A DNA stretch of 18,861 nt from an uncultured Geobacteraceae bacterium (GCA_937958075.1 CALFFB010000156.1:1-18861), one strand, 5' to 3'; shown: positions 8,249 through 15,264, counted from the first letter of the stretch. A program made the numbers and translations. Notes: generated from the letters alone by a model not told the origin.

Positions 8249-8292
8249 ATCGTTCGCAAGCCCTTGACGGCAGTGTGTCTTGAAAGGACGCT

Positions 8293-8322
8293 ATTCTACG
8301 TGCGAACCAGCGCCAAGGTCAA
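8293..8322 (-). promoter_or_regulatory. sigma-70-type promoter of plsC-rnj-ftsK
   Basis: On the minus strand there is a -35 TTGACC (8322-8317), an 18-base spacer and a -10 TAGAAT (8298-8293); each hexamer matches consensus at five of six positions. The predicted start near 8286 leaves a leader of about 38 bases before the plsC ATG at 8248. This is the best promoter match I see in the window. Confidence 0.6.
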
Positions 8323-8390
8323 ATGCTTCTCGGGCCTTCCGGCAGAGTGGGCAACGGCGCTCCGGGGGATAGTTCCAGGCAGAGAACCCT

Positions 8391-8442
8391 TGTTCCCTGC
8401 GGGAACAGCGACAAGGTCCCTGTCCCCGCAGGGGAAACGACA
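8391..8442 (-). repeat. tandem palindromic repeat units after the rubrerythrin gene
   Basis: Two related units, 8391-8413 and 8421-8442, each form a short hairpin followed by a CGACA tail. Unit 1 has TGTTCCC-TGC-GGGAACA (8391-8407), a perfect 7-bp stem. Unit 2 has TCCCC-GCA-GGGGA (8423-8435), a 5-bp stem, with a competing CCCTG/CAGGG pairing. They begin 12-20 bases beyond the rubrerythrin stop on the minus strand and have no U tract. They could act as a 3'-end hairpin for that mRNA or be members of a dispersed REP-like family. The rest of the 205-base gap (8249-8453) holds the plsC promoter and no gene that I can support. Confidence 0.45.
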
Positions 8443-8453
8443 GCGGGTTGCTC

Positions 8454-8957
8454 TCAGCTGATCAGGGTGAACTTGTCGGCAGGAACCCCGCACACGGAAC
8501 AGCGATCTTCGGCTTTGTCGTACACCGTATTGCCGCAGATGTCGCAGACGTAGATCGCGCGTCCGGGCAGATCCTTGCCGGAGCGGACCGCTTCGAGGGC
8601 TTTCTGGTACAGCTCGTAATGGACCTCTTCGACCACCATGGCGTTACGGAAGGAGGCTTCAGCGGCCTTGTCCCCCTCGGTTCTGGCCTGCTCCAGATAG
8701 GGGGGATACATGGTCTGGAATTCAAACCCCTCCCCGTCGATGGCGGTGGCCAGGTTGTCTTCCGTCTTTTTGATGCCGCCCATGGCGCGCAGGTGGGCGT
8801 GGGCGTGGATGGTTTCGGCATGGGCCGAGGCGCGGAACAGCCTGGCGACTTCAGGGTAGCCGTCACTCTCGGCGCGCGCGGCGAAAGCCAGATATTTGCG
8901 GTTGGCCTGGCTTTCGCCGGCAAAAGCATCGGCCAGATTGTCCTTGGTGGTTGCCAT
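8454..8957 (-). CDS. rbr: rubrerythrin
   Basis: The 167-residue product is a rubrerythrin, a cytoplasmic non-haem iron protein that reduces hydrogen peroxide in anaerobes. The N-terminal ferritin-like four-helix bundle carries the diiron ligand motifs: E15 in AGESQANRKY, E48 and H51 in SAHAETIHAHAH, E89 in PPYLEQA, and E110/H113 in VVEEVHYELY. The C-terminal rubredoxin-like domain has two CxxC knuckles, C138/C141 (YVCDICG) and C153/C156 (CSVCGVP), binding one FeS4 centre. I chose the ATG at 8957 because AGGAG sits about 8 bases upstream and the product then begins MATTKDNLADAF as in the family. An ATG at 9041 would add 28 atypical residues. It appears monocistronic, with its own promoter upstream and hairpins downstream. 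Electron donors such as rubredoxin are not encoded here. Confidence 0.96.
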   Translation of the reverse strand: MATTKDNLADAFAGESQANRKYLAFAARAESDGYPEVARLFRASAHAETIHAHAHLRAMGGIKKTEDNLATAIDGEGFEFQTMYPPYLEQARTEGDKAAEASFRNAMVVEEVHYELYQKALEAVRSGKDLPGRAIYVCDICGNTVYDKAEDRCSVCGVPADKFTLIS

Positions 8958-9077
8958 GGGTCGAGCTCCTTTTCTTCGGGTCAGGGTGAATGAAACGGTG
9001 GAAGCTGCCGGAAAGCGCGCAGTCTTCAGAAAAACCGACAATATGTACGAAAGTTTCCTATATAAAAATGATTTTGC

Positions 9078-9106
9078 TTTTTAACAAAGGTACGTCCTTT
9101 TGTCAA
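9078..9106 (-). promoter_or_regulatory. candidate rubrerythrin promoter with embedded dyad
   Basis: On the minus strand a perfect -35 TTGACA (9106-9101) is followed after 17 bases by TAAAAA (9083-9078). A second overlapping option is TTGTTA (9087-9082) and TATATA (9064-9059), also at 17 bases. An imperfect inverted repeat covers 9081-9106: TTAACAAAGG, a five-base centre TACGT, then CCTTTTGTCAA. It overlaps the -35 element and fills the spacer, where a repressor would block polymerase. The dyad does not match a PerR or Fur box that I know. The leader to the ATG at 8957 would be about 95-120 bases. Confidence 0.4.
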
Positions 9107-9278
9107 CGCATCAGGGGCCGCTGACGGGCGACAAAATGTTTAGCAGACGCAATCTTTTCTTGTATTCTTCCCAGAGTTTGCTAAAAGCAAGTTGAGCGTC
9201 GGCGGTGTCATGAAGTGGATCAAGGGTCACTCCGGCGTCGGCGTCACATAATAGCACAAGGATCCAGGGAGAATCCTG
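9107..9278 (+). promoter_or_regulatory. gcvT upstream region with weak promoter candidates
   Basis: This half of the 321-base divergent gap must hold the gcv operon promoter. The best spaced pair is TTAGCA (9140-9145), 17 bases, TATTCT (9163-9168), matching consensus at four of six positions in each hexamer. A closer CATAAT (9247-9252) lacks a -35. A direct repeat GCGTCGGCG occurs at 9196-9204 and 9235-9243, 39 bases apart, and a small stem TTGC-TAAAA-GCAA lies at 9178-9190. I see no glycine-riboswitch core and no reading frame worth calling. Confidence 0.25.
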
Positions 9279-10364
9279 ATGAAAAAAACCCCTTTAAATG
9301 CGCTGCATTACCGATTGGGAGCCCGGATGATCGATTTCGGTGGCTGGGACATGCCGGTGCAGTACAGCGGGGTGATTGCCGAACATCTGGCGGTTCGCTC
9401 CCACGCCGGGCTGTTCGACGTATCCCACATGGGCCAGATCCGGGTGAGGGGCTCTCAAGCTCTTGGTTTTCTCGAGTTTGCCACCATCAACCGGGTCGCG
9501 TCTTTAAAGGACGGGCAGGTTCAGTACACTGCCCTGTGCTATGAAACCGGCGGCGTGGTGGACGATCTGACCCTGTACCGCCTGGCTGCCGATGACTACC
9601 TGCTGTGTGTCAATGCCGCCAACATCGAGAAGGATTTTGTCTGGCTGAAAGGCCTGGCGAAGGACAGTCGTTATGCTGGTCTGATCCTGGAGGACTGCAG
9701 CAGCGCATACGGGCTGCTGGCCCTGCAGGGACCGCAGGCCGCGGAAATACTCGCCGGTCTGACCACCACCGATCTCGGGGGCCTGAAAACCTATCATTTT
9801 CAGGATGCCAGGGTCGCCGGTATCGATCTGATCCTGTCCCGTACCGGCTACACCGGTGAGGACGGCTTCGAGCTCTACTGTCCGGCGGAGGCAACGGAAA
9901 ACCTCTGGCTGGCCCTGTCCGCGGCGGGAGAGACGGCGGGCCTGCTGCCCTGCGGCCTGGGCGCGCGGGACACCCTGCGCCTGGAGAAGGCTTATCCCTT
10001 GTACGGACATGAGCTCAGTGCCGATATCCTGCCCCTGGAGGCGCGGCTGGGCTGGATCACCAAACTCGACAAGGGGGCGTTTGTCGGACGCGAAGCCCTG
10101 CAACGGGCCCGTGCCGAAGGGATAAAGCGACAGCTTGTCGGGCTGAAGCTGACGGTTCCCGGCGTCCCCCGCGCAGGCTATCCTGTCTTCTGCGGCGGTG
10201 AACCGGCCGGTTATGTGACCAGCGGCACCAGTTCACCGGTGCTGCGTCAGGGGATCGCCCTGGCCCTGGTCGATAAAGAGCTGGCCGGCAGCGGCAGCTC
10301 ATGGCAGATCGAGATTCGTCAGCAGTTCAAGGAGGCGCTCCTGACGCCTCTTCCCTTTGTCTAG
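9279..10364 (+). CDS. gcvT: glycine cleavage system T protein (aminomethyltransferase)
   Basis: The 361-residue product transfers the aminomethyl group from lipoyl-GcvH to tetrahydrofolate, releasing ammonia and giving 5,10-methylene-THF. Family blocks run in the expected order: TPLNALHYRLGARMIDFGGW at the N terminus, RSHAGLFDVSHMGQIRV (about 40-56), the active-site GGVVDDLTLY (91-100) with its conserved aspartates, and LLCVNAANIEKDF. Next come ALQGPQAAEIL, the folate-site SRTGYTGEDGFELY, GLGARDTLRLEKAYPLYGHE and the C-terminal barrel segment RQLVGLKL to VTSGTSSPVL. Length is typical (about 360-370). The ATG is preceded by AGGGAG. It is the first gene of the gcvT-H-PA-PB operon, 49 bases before gcvH, and is divergent from rubrerythrin. 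Confidence 0.97.
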   Translation: MKKTPLNALHYRLGARMIDFGGWDMPVQYSGVIAEHLAVRSHAGLFDVSHMGQIRVRGSQALGFLEFATINRVASLKDGQVQYTALCYETGGVVDDLTLYRLAADDYLLCVNAANIEKDFVWLKGLAKDSRYAGLILEDCSSAYGLLALQGPQAAEILAGLTTTDLGGLKTYHFQDARVAGIDLILSRTGYTGEDGFELYCPAEATENLWLALSAAGETAGLLPCGLGARDTLRLEKAYPLYGHELSADILPLEARLGWITKLDKGAFVGREALQRARAEGIKRQLVGLKLTVPGVPRAGYPVFCGGEPAGYVTSGTSSPVLRQGIALALVDKELAGSGSSWQIEIRQQFKEALLTPLPFV

Positions 10365-10413
10365 CCGGCCTGCCGGACACGAAAAAAACACCTAAAATCC
10401 CAAGGAGGAGCTG

Positions 10414-10797
10414 ATGGAGTATCCGGATCATCTGAAGTACACCGAGGAACACGAGTGGATCGCAGTCGATGACGATGTGGTCATTATCGGCATCACCGAT
10501 TTTGCCCAGAAACAGCTGGGGGATGTGGTCTTTGTCGAGCTGCCGGAAGTCGGCGATGTCCTTGAGAGCGGCAAGCCCTTCGGCGTGGTGGAATCGGTCA
10601 AGGCGGTCTCCGATGTCTATGCCCCCATCAGTGGTGAGGTCCTTGAAATTAATGAGGATCTTCCTGACGAGCCGGGTCTGCTCAATACCTCGCCCTACGA
10701 AGACGGCTGGATGCTCAAGGTCAAACTCAGCGATCCGGACGAGCTCGATGAGCTGATGGACGCCGATGCTTATCAGGAGCTTGTCGAGGAAGAGTAG
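10414..10797 (+). CDS. gcvH: glycine cleavage system H protein
   Basis: The 127-residue product is the lipoyl carrier that shuttles the aminomethyl group between the P and T proteins and is re-oxidised by the L protein. The lipoylation site is K63 within GVVESVKAVSDVY, at the hairpin turn of the biotinyl/lipoyl fold. The conserved start YPDHLKYTEEHEW and the block VGITDFAQKQLGDVVFVELP-like (here IGITDF) fit the family. The C terminus is strongly acidic, as is common. An AAGGAGGAG ribosome site precedes the ATG at 8 bases or less. It needs lipoylation by LipA/LipB or LplA, and dihydrolipoamide dehydrogenase; none of these are encoded in the window, so they must come from elsewhere. A hairpin lies in the 92-base gap to gcvPA. 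Confidence 0.98.
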   Translation: MEYPDHLKYTEEHEWIAVDDDVVIIGITDFAQKQLGDVVFVELPEVGDVLESGKPFGVVESVKAVSDVYAPISGEVLEINEDLPDEPGLLNTSPYEDGWMLKVKLSDPDELDELMDADAYQELVEEE

Positions 10798-10803
10798 GGC
10801 CAG

Positions 10804-10822
10804 AGCCGCTTTTCCGGCGGCT
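10804..10822 (+). other. intercistronic hairpin between gcvH and gcvPA
   Basis: AGCCGC (10804-10809) and GCGGCT (10817-10822) form a perfect 6-bp stem with a 7-base loop, seven bases after the gcvH stop. The following sequence has no U run, so this is more likely an mRNA processing or stability element than a terminator. The 92-base gap is otherwise featureless and is the longest within the gcv operon. Confidence 0.35.
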
Positions 10823-10889
10823 GCGGTTTCCTCAAGCCCGAAGACAGCTTTCTACATTCCCCGGATTCCCCTGTACAGGAGAGGTCGTC

Positions 10890-12239
10890 GTGCGTTATCT
10901 GCCCCATACCCGCAGTGAAGTTCAGCAGATGCTTGAAACTATCGGGGTTGCCGCGGTTGAGGATCTGTTCACCGGCGTGCCGCAGTCCTGCCGCCTGGAT
11001 CGCCCGCTGGCGGTGGCGCCGGCCCAGTCGGAGGGGGAGCTGCTGGCCGGGTTGCGGCGACTGGCCGAGGGCAACGCCAGCGTCACCCAGTGGGACTCTT
11101 TTCTTGGTGGCGGCGCCTACAACCATTATGTCCCGGCGGTGGTGGATCATCTCATCAGCCGCAGTGAATTTTACACCGCCTATACCCCCTACCAGCCGGA
11201 GATCAGTCAGGGCACCCTGCAGGCGATCTATGAATTCCAGACCCTGATCTGTCAGCTGACGGACATGGATATGGCCAACGCCTCCATGTACGACGGCGCC
11301 TCGGCCTGCGCCGAAGGGGTCCTGCTCTGTCTGCGGGCGGCGAAGAAGCGCCGTCGGGTTCTGCTGTCGCGGGCCCTGCATCCCCATTACCGCCAGACCA
11401 CGGCCACCTATTGCCGCTATCTCGATGCCCAACTGGAAGAGATTGTCGACACGGACGGCGCTACCGATGCCGCCCAACTGCGGGCCCGGCTGACGGAGGA
11501 TGTCGCCGCGGTGGTGGTGGGTTATCCCAACTATTTCGGTCGAATTGAGGATCTGGCCGAAATAGCCGCGGCCGCGCACGAGGTCGGCGCGCGCCTGGTT
11601 GTTGCTGTCAGTGAGCCGCTGGCCCTGGCTCTGTTCAAGTCCCCCGGTGAGCTGGGGGCGGATGTGGTCGTCGGCGAGGGGCAGAGTTTTGGTCTGCCCT
11701 TGTCCTTCGGCGGCCCCGGTATCGGTTTTTTCGCCGTGCGCCGGCAGGACATGCGGCTGCTGCCCGGGCGCCTGGTGGGAGAAACCGTCGATCTTGAGGG
11801 TGAGCGCGGCTACGTCCTGACCCTGGCCACCCGCGAGCAGCATATCCGCCGGGAAAAAGCGACATCCAACATCTGTTCCAATCAGGGCATGTGCGCGGTC
11901 ATGGTGGCCATCTATCTGGCGTTGCACGGCAAGCAGGGATTGCGCCGGCTGGCGCAGATCAACTATGCCCGTGCCGCTTACGCCAGGGAGCAGATCAGCC
12001 GCCTCCAGGGGTTTGAGCTCCCCTTTGCCGGAGCGGTGTTCAACGAATTTGTGGTGACCTGCAGCGAGCCGGTCGCGGCCCTGAGCAAGCGCCTGGAGCA
12101 GCAGAAGATCCTCGCCGGAGTGCCCTTGCAGGAGGATTATCCGGAGCTAGAAAACGGGTTGCTGGTGTGCGTGACGGAGCAGAACAGCAAAGACCAGATC
12201 GACCGTCTGGTGACGGCTCTGGCAGGAGGACAAGCATGA
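10890..12239 (+). CDS. gcvPA: glycine dehydrogenase (decarboxylating) subunit 1
   Basis: The 449-residue product is the alpha subunit of the two-piece P protein, which with GcvPB decarboxylates glycine using PLP and passes the aminomethyl group to GcvH. It starts MRYLPHTRSEVQQMLETIGV and contains FLGGGAYNHYVPAVVDHLISRSEFYTAYTPY-type sequence, a hallmark of subunit 1. It continues with QPEISQGTLQAIYEFQTLIC, ANASMYDGASACAEG, the FGGPGIGFFAVR segment and TREQHIRREKATSNICSNQG. It carries no PLP lysine of its own; that sits in GcvPB. Translation starts at GTG (10890) with AGGAG about 9 bases upstream. The stop overlaps the gcvPB start by 4 bases (ATGA), consistent with equal synthesis of the two subunits. 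Length matches the family (about 440-450). Confidence 0.97.
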   Translation: MRYLPHTRSEVQQMLETIGVAAVEDLFTGVPQSCRLDRPLAVAPAQSEGELLAGLRRLAEGNASVTQWDSFLGGGAYNHYVPAVVDHLISRSEFYTAYTPYQPEISQGTLQAIYEFQTLICQLTDMDMANASMYDGASACAEGVLLCLRAAKKRRRVLLSRALHPHYRQTTATYCRYLDAQLEEIVDTDGATDAAQLRARLTEDVAAVVVGYPNYFGRIEDLAEIAAAAHEVGARLVVAVSEPLALALFKSPGELGADVVVGEGQSFGLPLSFGGPGIGFFAVRRQDMRLLPGRLVGETVDLEGERGYVLTLATREQHIRREKATSNICSNQGMCAVMVAIYLALHGKQGLRRLAQINYARAAYAREQISRLQGFELPFAGAVFNEFVVTCSEPVAALSKRLEQQKILAGVPLQEDYPELENGLLVCVTEQNSKDQIDRLVTALAGGQA

Positions 12240-13708
12240 TGAATCAGGCGCGGGGACTGGTACTGGATGAACTCCTGCTGTTTGAACGTTCACGCCCGGG
12301 CCGCATCGGTTACAGCCTGCCGGAGGCGGAGGTACCCGAGGTGCTTCCCGACGCGGAGCTGCTGCGCGAAGAGATCGACGGCTTTCCCGAACTCTCGGAA
12401 GTCGACGTGATCCGCCATTACACCCGGCTTTCCACCTGGAATTACGGAGTCGACACGGGGTTTTACCCTCTGGGCAGCTGCACCATGAAGTACAATCCCA
12501 AGATCAACGAGGTGGCGGCCCGCCTGGAAGGTTTTGCTGCCGTTCATCCCCGGACCCCGGAGCCACTGGTTCAGGGTGCCCTGGAGCTGATGTACCTGCT
12601 GGAGCGCGATCTGGCGGAGGTGTCCGGCTTTCCGGCCGTCTGTCTGCAGCCGGCGGCGGGAGCTCAGGGCGAATTTGCCGGGATGCTCATGATCCGGGCC
12701 TGGCATCAGGCCCGGGGCAGCCGGCGGCACAAGGTGATTATCCCTGACACCGCCCACGGCACCAATCCGGCGACGGCGGCCCTGTGCGGTTACGAGGTGG
12801 TGCCCGTGGCCACCGATGGCCTGCTCAGCCTGGAAGCAGTCGCGGCGGTGATGGACGAGGATGTCGCCGCTCTGATGATCACCAACCCCAACACCCTCGG
12901 GCTGTTCGAGGGGCAGATCCGCGAAATCTGTGAGCTGGTGCATCAGCGTGGCGGCCTGGTCTATTGCGATGGCGCCAACCTCAACGCCCTGATGGGGATC
13001 AGTCGCCCCGGTGATGTAGGTATCGATGTCATGCATTTCAACCTCCATAAAACCTTCTCCACCCCCCACGGCGGTGGCGGGCCGGGTGCCGGGCCGGTCG
13101 GGGTCGGGGAACGGCTGCTGCCGTTCATGCCGACGCCGGTGGTGGTGAAAAAGGACGACAGTTTTGCCCTGGATACGGATCGTCCCCAATCCATCGGCCG
13201 GGTCAAGGGGTTTTACGGCCATTTCGGTATCCTGGTGCGGGCCTTTGCCTACATCCGCTCCATGGGCGGAGAAGGACTCAAACGGGCAACGGAACTGGCG
13301 GTTCTCAATGCCAACTACGTCCGCGCCAGACTCGAAGGGAGCTATCATCTTCCCCATCAGCAGCGCTCCCTGCACGAGGTGATTTTTTCCGAGGCCGGGC
13401 TGGCCAACGGTTGCCGCACCCTGGATGTCGCCAAACGTCTCATCGACTACGGTTATCATCCGCCGACCATCTATTTCCCCCTGGTGGTGCAGGGTGCGCT
13501 GATGATCGAACCGACGGAAACCGAGAGCAAGCAGGCCCTCGATGATTTCTGCGACGCCCTGCTGGCGATCGCTGAAGAAGCGCGGGAAACACCCGAAAAG
13601 CTCAGAGACGCGCCGGTGCGTCCACGCCGCCGCCGTCTGGACGAGGTTCAGGCAGCACGTTCGCCGAAGCTGCGTTGGTTGCCGGACCAGGATGCTGCTG
13701 AGGAGTGA
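12236..13708 (+). CDS. gcvPB: glycine dehydrogenase (decarboxylating) subunit 2
   Basis: The 490-residue product is the PLP-binding beta subunit of the split glycine decarboxylase. The Schiff-base lysine is K272 in FNLHKTFSTPHGGGGPG, the invariant motif of P proteins. Other family blocks are EVDVIRHYTRLSTWNYGVDT, YPLGSCTMKYNPK, EVSGFPAVCLQPAAGAQGE, DTAHGTNPATAALCGY and TNPNTLGLFE. The C-terminal block GYHPPTIYFPLVVQGALMIE precedes a basic tail. I chose the ATG at 12236, which overlaps the gcvPA stop and has AGGAGGA 5 bases upstream; the adjacent ATG at 12239 is equally possible. In-frame codons further upstream lie inside gcvPA and encode non-family sequence. It is the last gene of the gcv operon, followed by a 269-base gap with two hairpins. 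Confidence 0.97.
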   Translation: MMNQARGLVLDELLLFERSRPGRIGYSLPEAEVPEVLPDAELLREEIDGFPELSEVDVIRHYTRLSTWNYGVDTGFYPLGSCTMKYNPKINEVAARLEGFAAVHPRTPEPLVQGALELMYLLERDLAEVSGFPAVCLQPAAGAQGEFAGMLMIRAWHQARGSRRHKVIIPDTAHGTNPATAALCGYEVVPVATDGLLSLEAVAAVMDEDVAALMITNPNTLGLFEGQIREICELVHQRGGLVYCDGANLNALMGISRPGDVGIDVMHFNLHKTFSTPHGGGGPGAGPVGVGERLLPFMPTPVVVKKDDSFALDTDRPQSIGRVKGFYGHFGILVRAFAYIRSMGGEGLKRATELAVLNANYVRARLEGSYHLPHQQRSLHEVIFSEAGLANGCRTLDVAKRLIDYGYHPPTIYFPLVVQGALMIEPTETESKQALDDFCDALLAIAEEARETPEKLRDAPVRPRRRRLDEVQAARSPKLRWLPDQDAAEE

Positions 13709-13716
13709 GGGGAACC

Positions 13717-13742
13717 GCAGGCTGGTTGGCGCGCCAGCCTGC
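13717..13742 (+). terminator. hairpin after gcvPB without a strong U tract
   Basis: GCAGGCTGG (13717-13725) and CCAGCCTGC (13734-13742) form a perfect 9-bp stem with an 8-base loop, starting 8 bases after the gcvPB stop. The downstream sequence is moderately T-rich (ACTTTCTGCTTGCATTTTTG) but has no immediate U run. It could terminate partly, protect the gcv mRNA 3' end, or do both. Confidence 0.5.
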
Positions 13743-13802
13743 CGGTGACTTTCTGCTTGCATTTTTGACGTTTTTGAAAAACAATGCGCCCTTGCGCAGT
13801 CA

Positions 13803-13889
13803 ATGAGTAAGCAATCGGAAGTGATTCGATTTATGGAGGAAAACAGGCCTGACTCTGGCATGGCAATGACGCCGCCGAATACCGGTTGA
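13803..13889 (+). CDS. possible 28-codon leader reading frame
   Basis: An ATG at 13803 opens a 28-residue frame (MSKQSEVIRFMEENRPDSG, then MAMTPPNTG) that ends inside the stem of the terminator at 13872-13914. That geometry would suit a leader peptide. However, there is no Shine-Dalgarno sequence before the ATG and no run of Leu, Ile or Val codons as expected for classical branched-chain amino-acid attenuation. It may be chance. I list it because it occupies much of the 269-base gap, which otherwise holds only the two hairpins and a very weak promoter-like pair (TTGCAT at 13757, AACAAT at 13780). Confidence 0.15.
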   Translation: MSKQSEVIRFMEENRPDSGMAMTPPNTG

Positions 13890-13914
13890 TTGAAAAACGG
13901 TCGGCGGTTTTTTT
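13872..13914 (+). terminator. Rho-independent terminator between gcv and liv operons
   Basis: CCGCCG (13872-13877) pairs with CGGCGG (13902-13907). An inner ACCG (13881-13884) pairs with CGGT (13898-13901) across a small one-sided bulge, and seven T residues follow (13908-13914). This is a standard intrinsic terminator for plus-strand transcription. It lies 164 bases past gcvPB and only 63 bases before the livK start. It therefore either ends gcv readthrough or acts as an attenuator in the liv leader. Confidence 0.8.
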
Positions 13915-13977
13915 GTGTTCCCCCGTAGGTCGTCAAACCGCGTTCTGCAGTTTACCAACACACATGAGGAGGTTTCT

Positions 13978-15141
13978 ATGCGAAAAACGGTGATGATGTT
14001 CCTGGTTCTGGTGCTGTCGATGGTGTTGGCGGGGGCGGCTCTGGCCGCCGACACCATCAAGGTGGGTTTCAATATTCCCCTGACCGGTGATATCCCTGAA
14101 GTCGGCGAAGGCTCCAAGAATGCCGCTGAAATGTATCTTGCCGATATCAATAGCGCCGGCGGTCTGGAGGTCGGTGGCAAGAAGTACATGCTCGAATTCA
14201 TCTATATGGACAACGAATCAAAGGCGGAGTCGGCGGTTAACGCCGCCCTGAAGCTGATTGAACAGGAGCAGGTCGTGGCCATTATCGGCCCCAACTCCTC
14301 CAAGCAGGCCGTTCCGGCCGGCGGTACCGCCAACGATAACCGGGTGCCGATGATCAGCCCCTGGTCGACCAACCCCGATACCACCAAGGATCGTCCCTGG
14401 GTTTTCCGTGCCGCCTTCCTTGACCCCTTCCAGGGTCCGGTTGTTGCCGACTTTGCCGCGAAAAAATTCAATGCAAAGAGCTCGGCAGTTCTTTTCGATA
14501 TTTCCAACGACTACTCCAAGGGGCTGGCGGAAATCTTCAAATCATCATGGGAAGCCAAGAATCTCGGTCCCGTCGTCGCCTTTGAGTCCCATGGCACCAA
14601 GGATCAGGACTTCTCCGCTCAGTTGACCAATATTATCAGAGCCAACCCGGATTTCATCTTCGTACCGAACAACTACAACCAGGTCGCCCTTATCGTCCAG
14701 CAGGCGCGTGATCTTGGTTACAAGGGCCCCTTCATGGGCTCTGATGCCTGGGGTACCCCCGATCTGATCAAGCTCTGCGGTGCCCAGTGCTACGGCCAGT
14801 ACTTCTCGACCCATTACGCGGCTGCCGGTGCCAAAGGTGCGACCAAGGTTTTTATTGACCGCTACGTGGAAAAATACGGCGTTGAGCCCGCTGACTACGC
14901 TGCTCTGACCTGGGACTCCATCGGTCTGCTGGTCGAGGGGATCAAGAAGGCCGGCAAGGTTGACTCCAACCCGCGCAAGATGCGGCAGATGATTCGTGAT
15001 GGCCTGGCCGCCATCGAATCCTTCGACGGTATCACCGGTTCGGCAAAGTTTGACGCCGAGGGCGATCCCATCAAGTGTGCGGTGGTGGTCAAGATCTCCG
15101 ACGAAGGAACCTTTGTTTTTGAGGAGTCCGTCTGCCCGTAA
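13978..15141 (+). CDS. livK: branched-chain amino acid ABC transporter, periplasmic binding protein
   Basis: The 387-residue product is a LivK/BraC-type periplasmic binding protein that captures the substrate for the downstream permease. A signal peptide is clear: RK at 2-3, a hydrophobic core MMFLVLVLSMVLAG, and a cleavage site after ALA (residues 21-23). The mature protein begins ADTIKVGFNIPLTGDIPEVG, followed by NAAEMYLADINSAGG, AALKLIEQEQVVAIIGPNSS and PMISPWSTNPDTT, the standard layout of the Peripla_BP_6 family. The start at 13978 has GAGGAGG 6 bases or so upstream. Upstream in-frame codons precede the signal peptide and are excluded. There is no lipobox. Substrate could be Leu/Ile/Val or another amino acid, amide or urea. 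A stem-loop after the gene probably sets binding protein above permease levels. Confidence 0.93.
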   Translation: MRKTVMMFLVLVLSMVLAGAALAADTIKVGFNIPLTGDIPEVGEGSKNAAEMYLADINSAGGLEVGGKKYMLEFIYMDNESKAESAVNAALKLIEQEQVVAIIGPNSSKQAVPAGGTANDNRVPMISPWSTNPDTTKDRPWVFRAAFLDPFQGPVVADFAAKKFNAKSSAVLFDISNDYSKGLAEIFKSSWEAKNLGPVVAFESHGTKDQDFSAQLTNIIRANPDFIFVPNNYNQVALIVQQARDLGYKGPFMGSDAWGTPDLIKLCGAQCYGQYFSTHYAAAGAKGATKVFIDRYVEKYGVEPADYAALTWDSIGLLVEGIKKAGKVDSNPRKMRQMIRDGLAAIESFDGITGSAKFDAEGDPIKCAVVVKISDEGTFVFEESVCP

Positions 15142-15165
15142 CGGACCTGCTCTGACCGCAAACAG

Positions 15166-15197
15166 GCAGAGGGGAAGGTTTTCCGCTTCCCCTCTGC
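15166..15197 (+). other. intercistronic stem-loop between livK and livH
   Basis: GCAGAGGGGAAG (15166-15177) and CTTCCCCTCTGC (15186-15197) form a perfect 12-bp stem with an 8-base loop, 25 bases after the livK stop and 67 bases before livH. No U tract follows. Similar structures after binding-protein genes in other importers stabilise the upstream mRNA or terminate partly, giving an excess of binding protein over membrane components; that role is inferred here. Confidence 0.65.
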
Positions 15198-15264
15198 TGT
15201 CGGCTCATACAAGCAGCTGGTGCCGGCTTGTCCCTCCAACGCTTTTTTCAAGGAAGAACCCGAA

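Noticed and set aside
8958..9278. Possible replication origin at the point from which all genes diverge
   Set aside because: I see no DnaA boxes (TTATCCACA-like) or AT-rich unwinding cluster, and no dnaA, dnaN or parAB genes nearby; a simple divergent promoter region explains the layout.
10773..11927. Long minus-strand frame antisense to gcvPA, and another at 15205-16374 antisense to livH
   Set aside because: The sense genes are unambiguous, and the antisense products show no domain or signal-peptide logic.
13803..13914. Known riboswitch classes (SAM, c-di-GMP GEMM, fluoride, guanidine, glycine) in the livK leader
   Set aside because: No core motif of these classes was recognised by eye; only the terminator is clear. 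A covariance-model scan would settle it.
12290..13936. Long open frame antisense to gcvPB on the minus strand
   Set aside because: It mirrors the codon pattern of a clear PLP enzyme gene; the translation is low in complexity, rich in His, Gly and Gln, and has no family resemblance. GC-rich third positions create such antisense frames.
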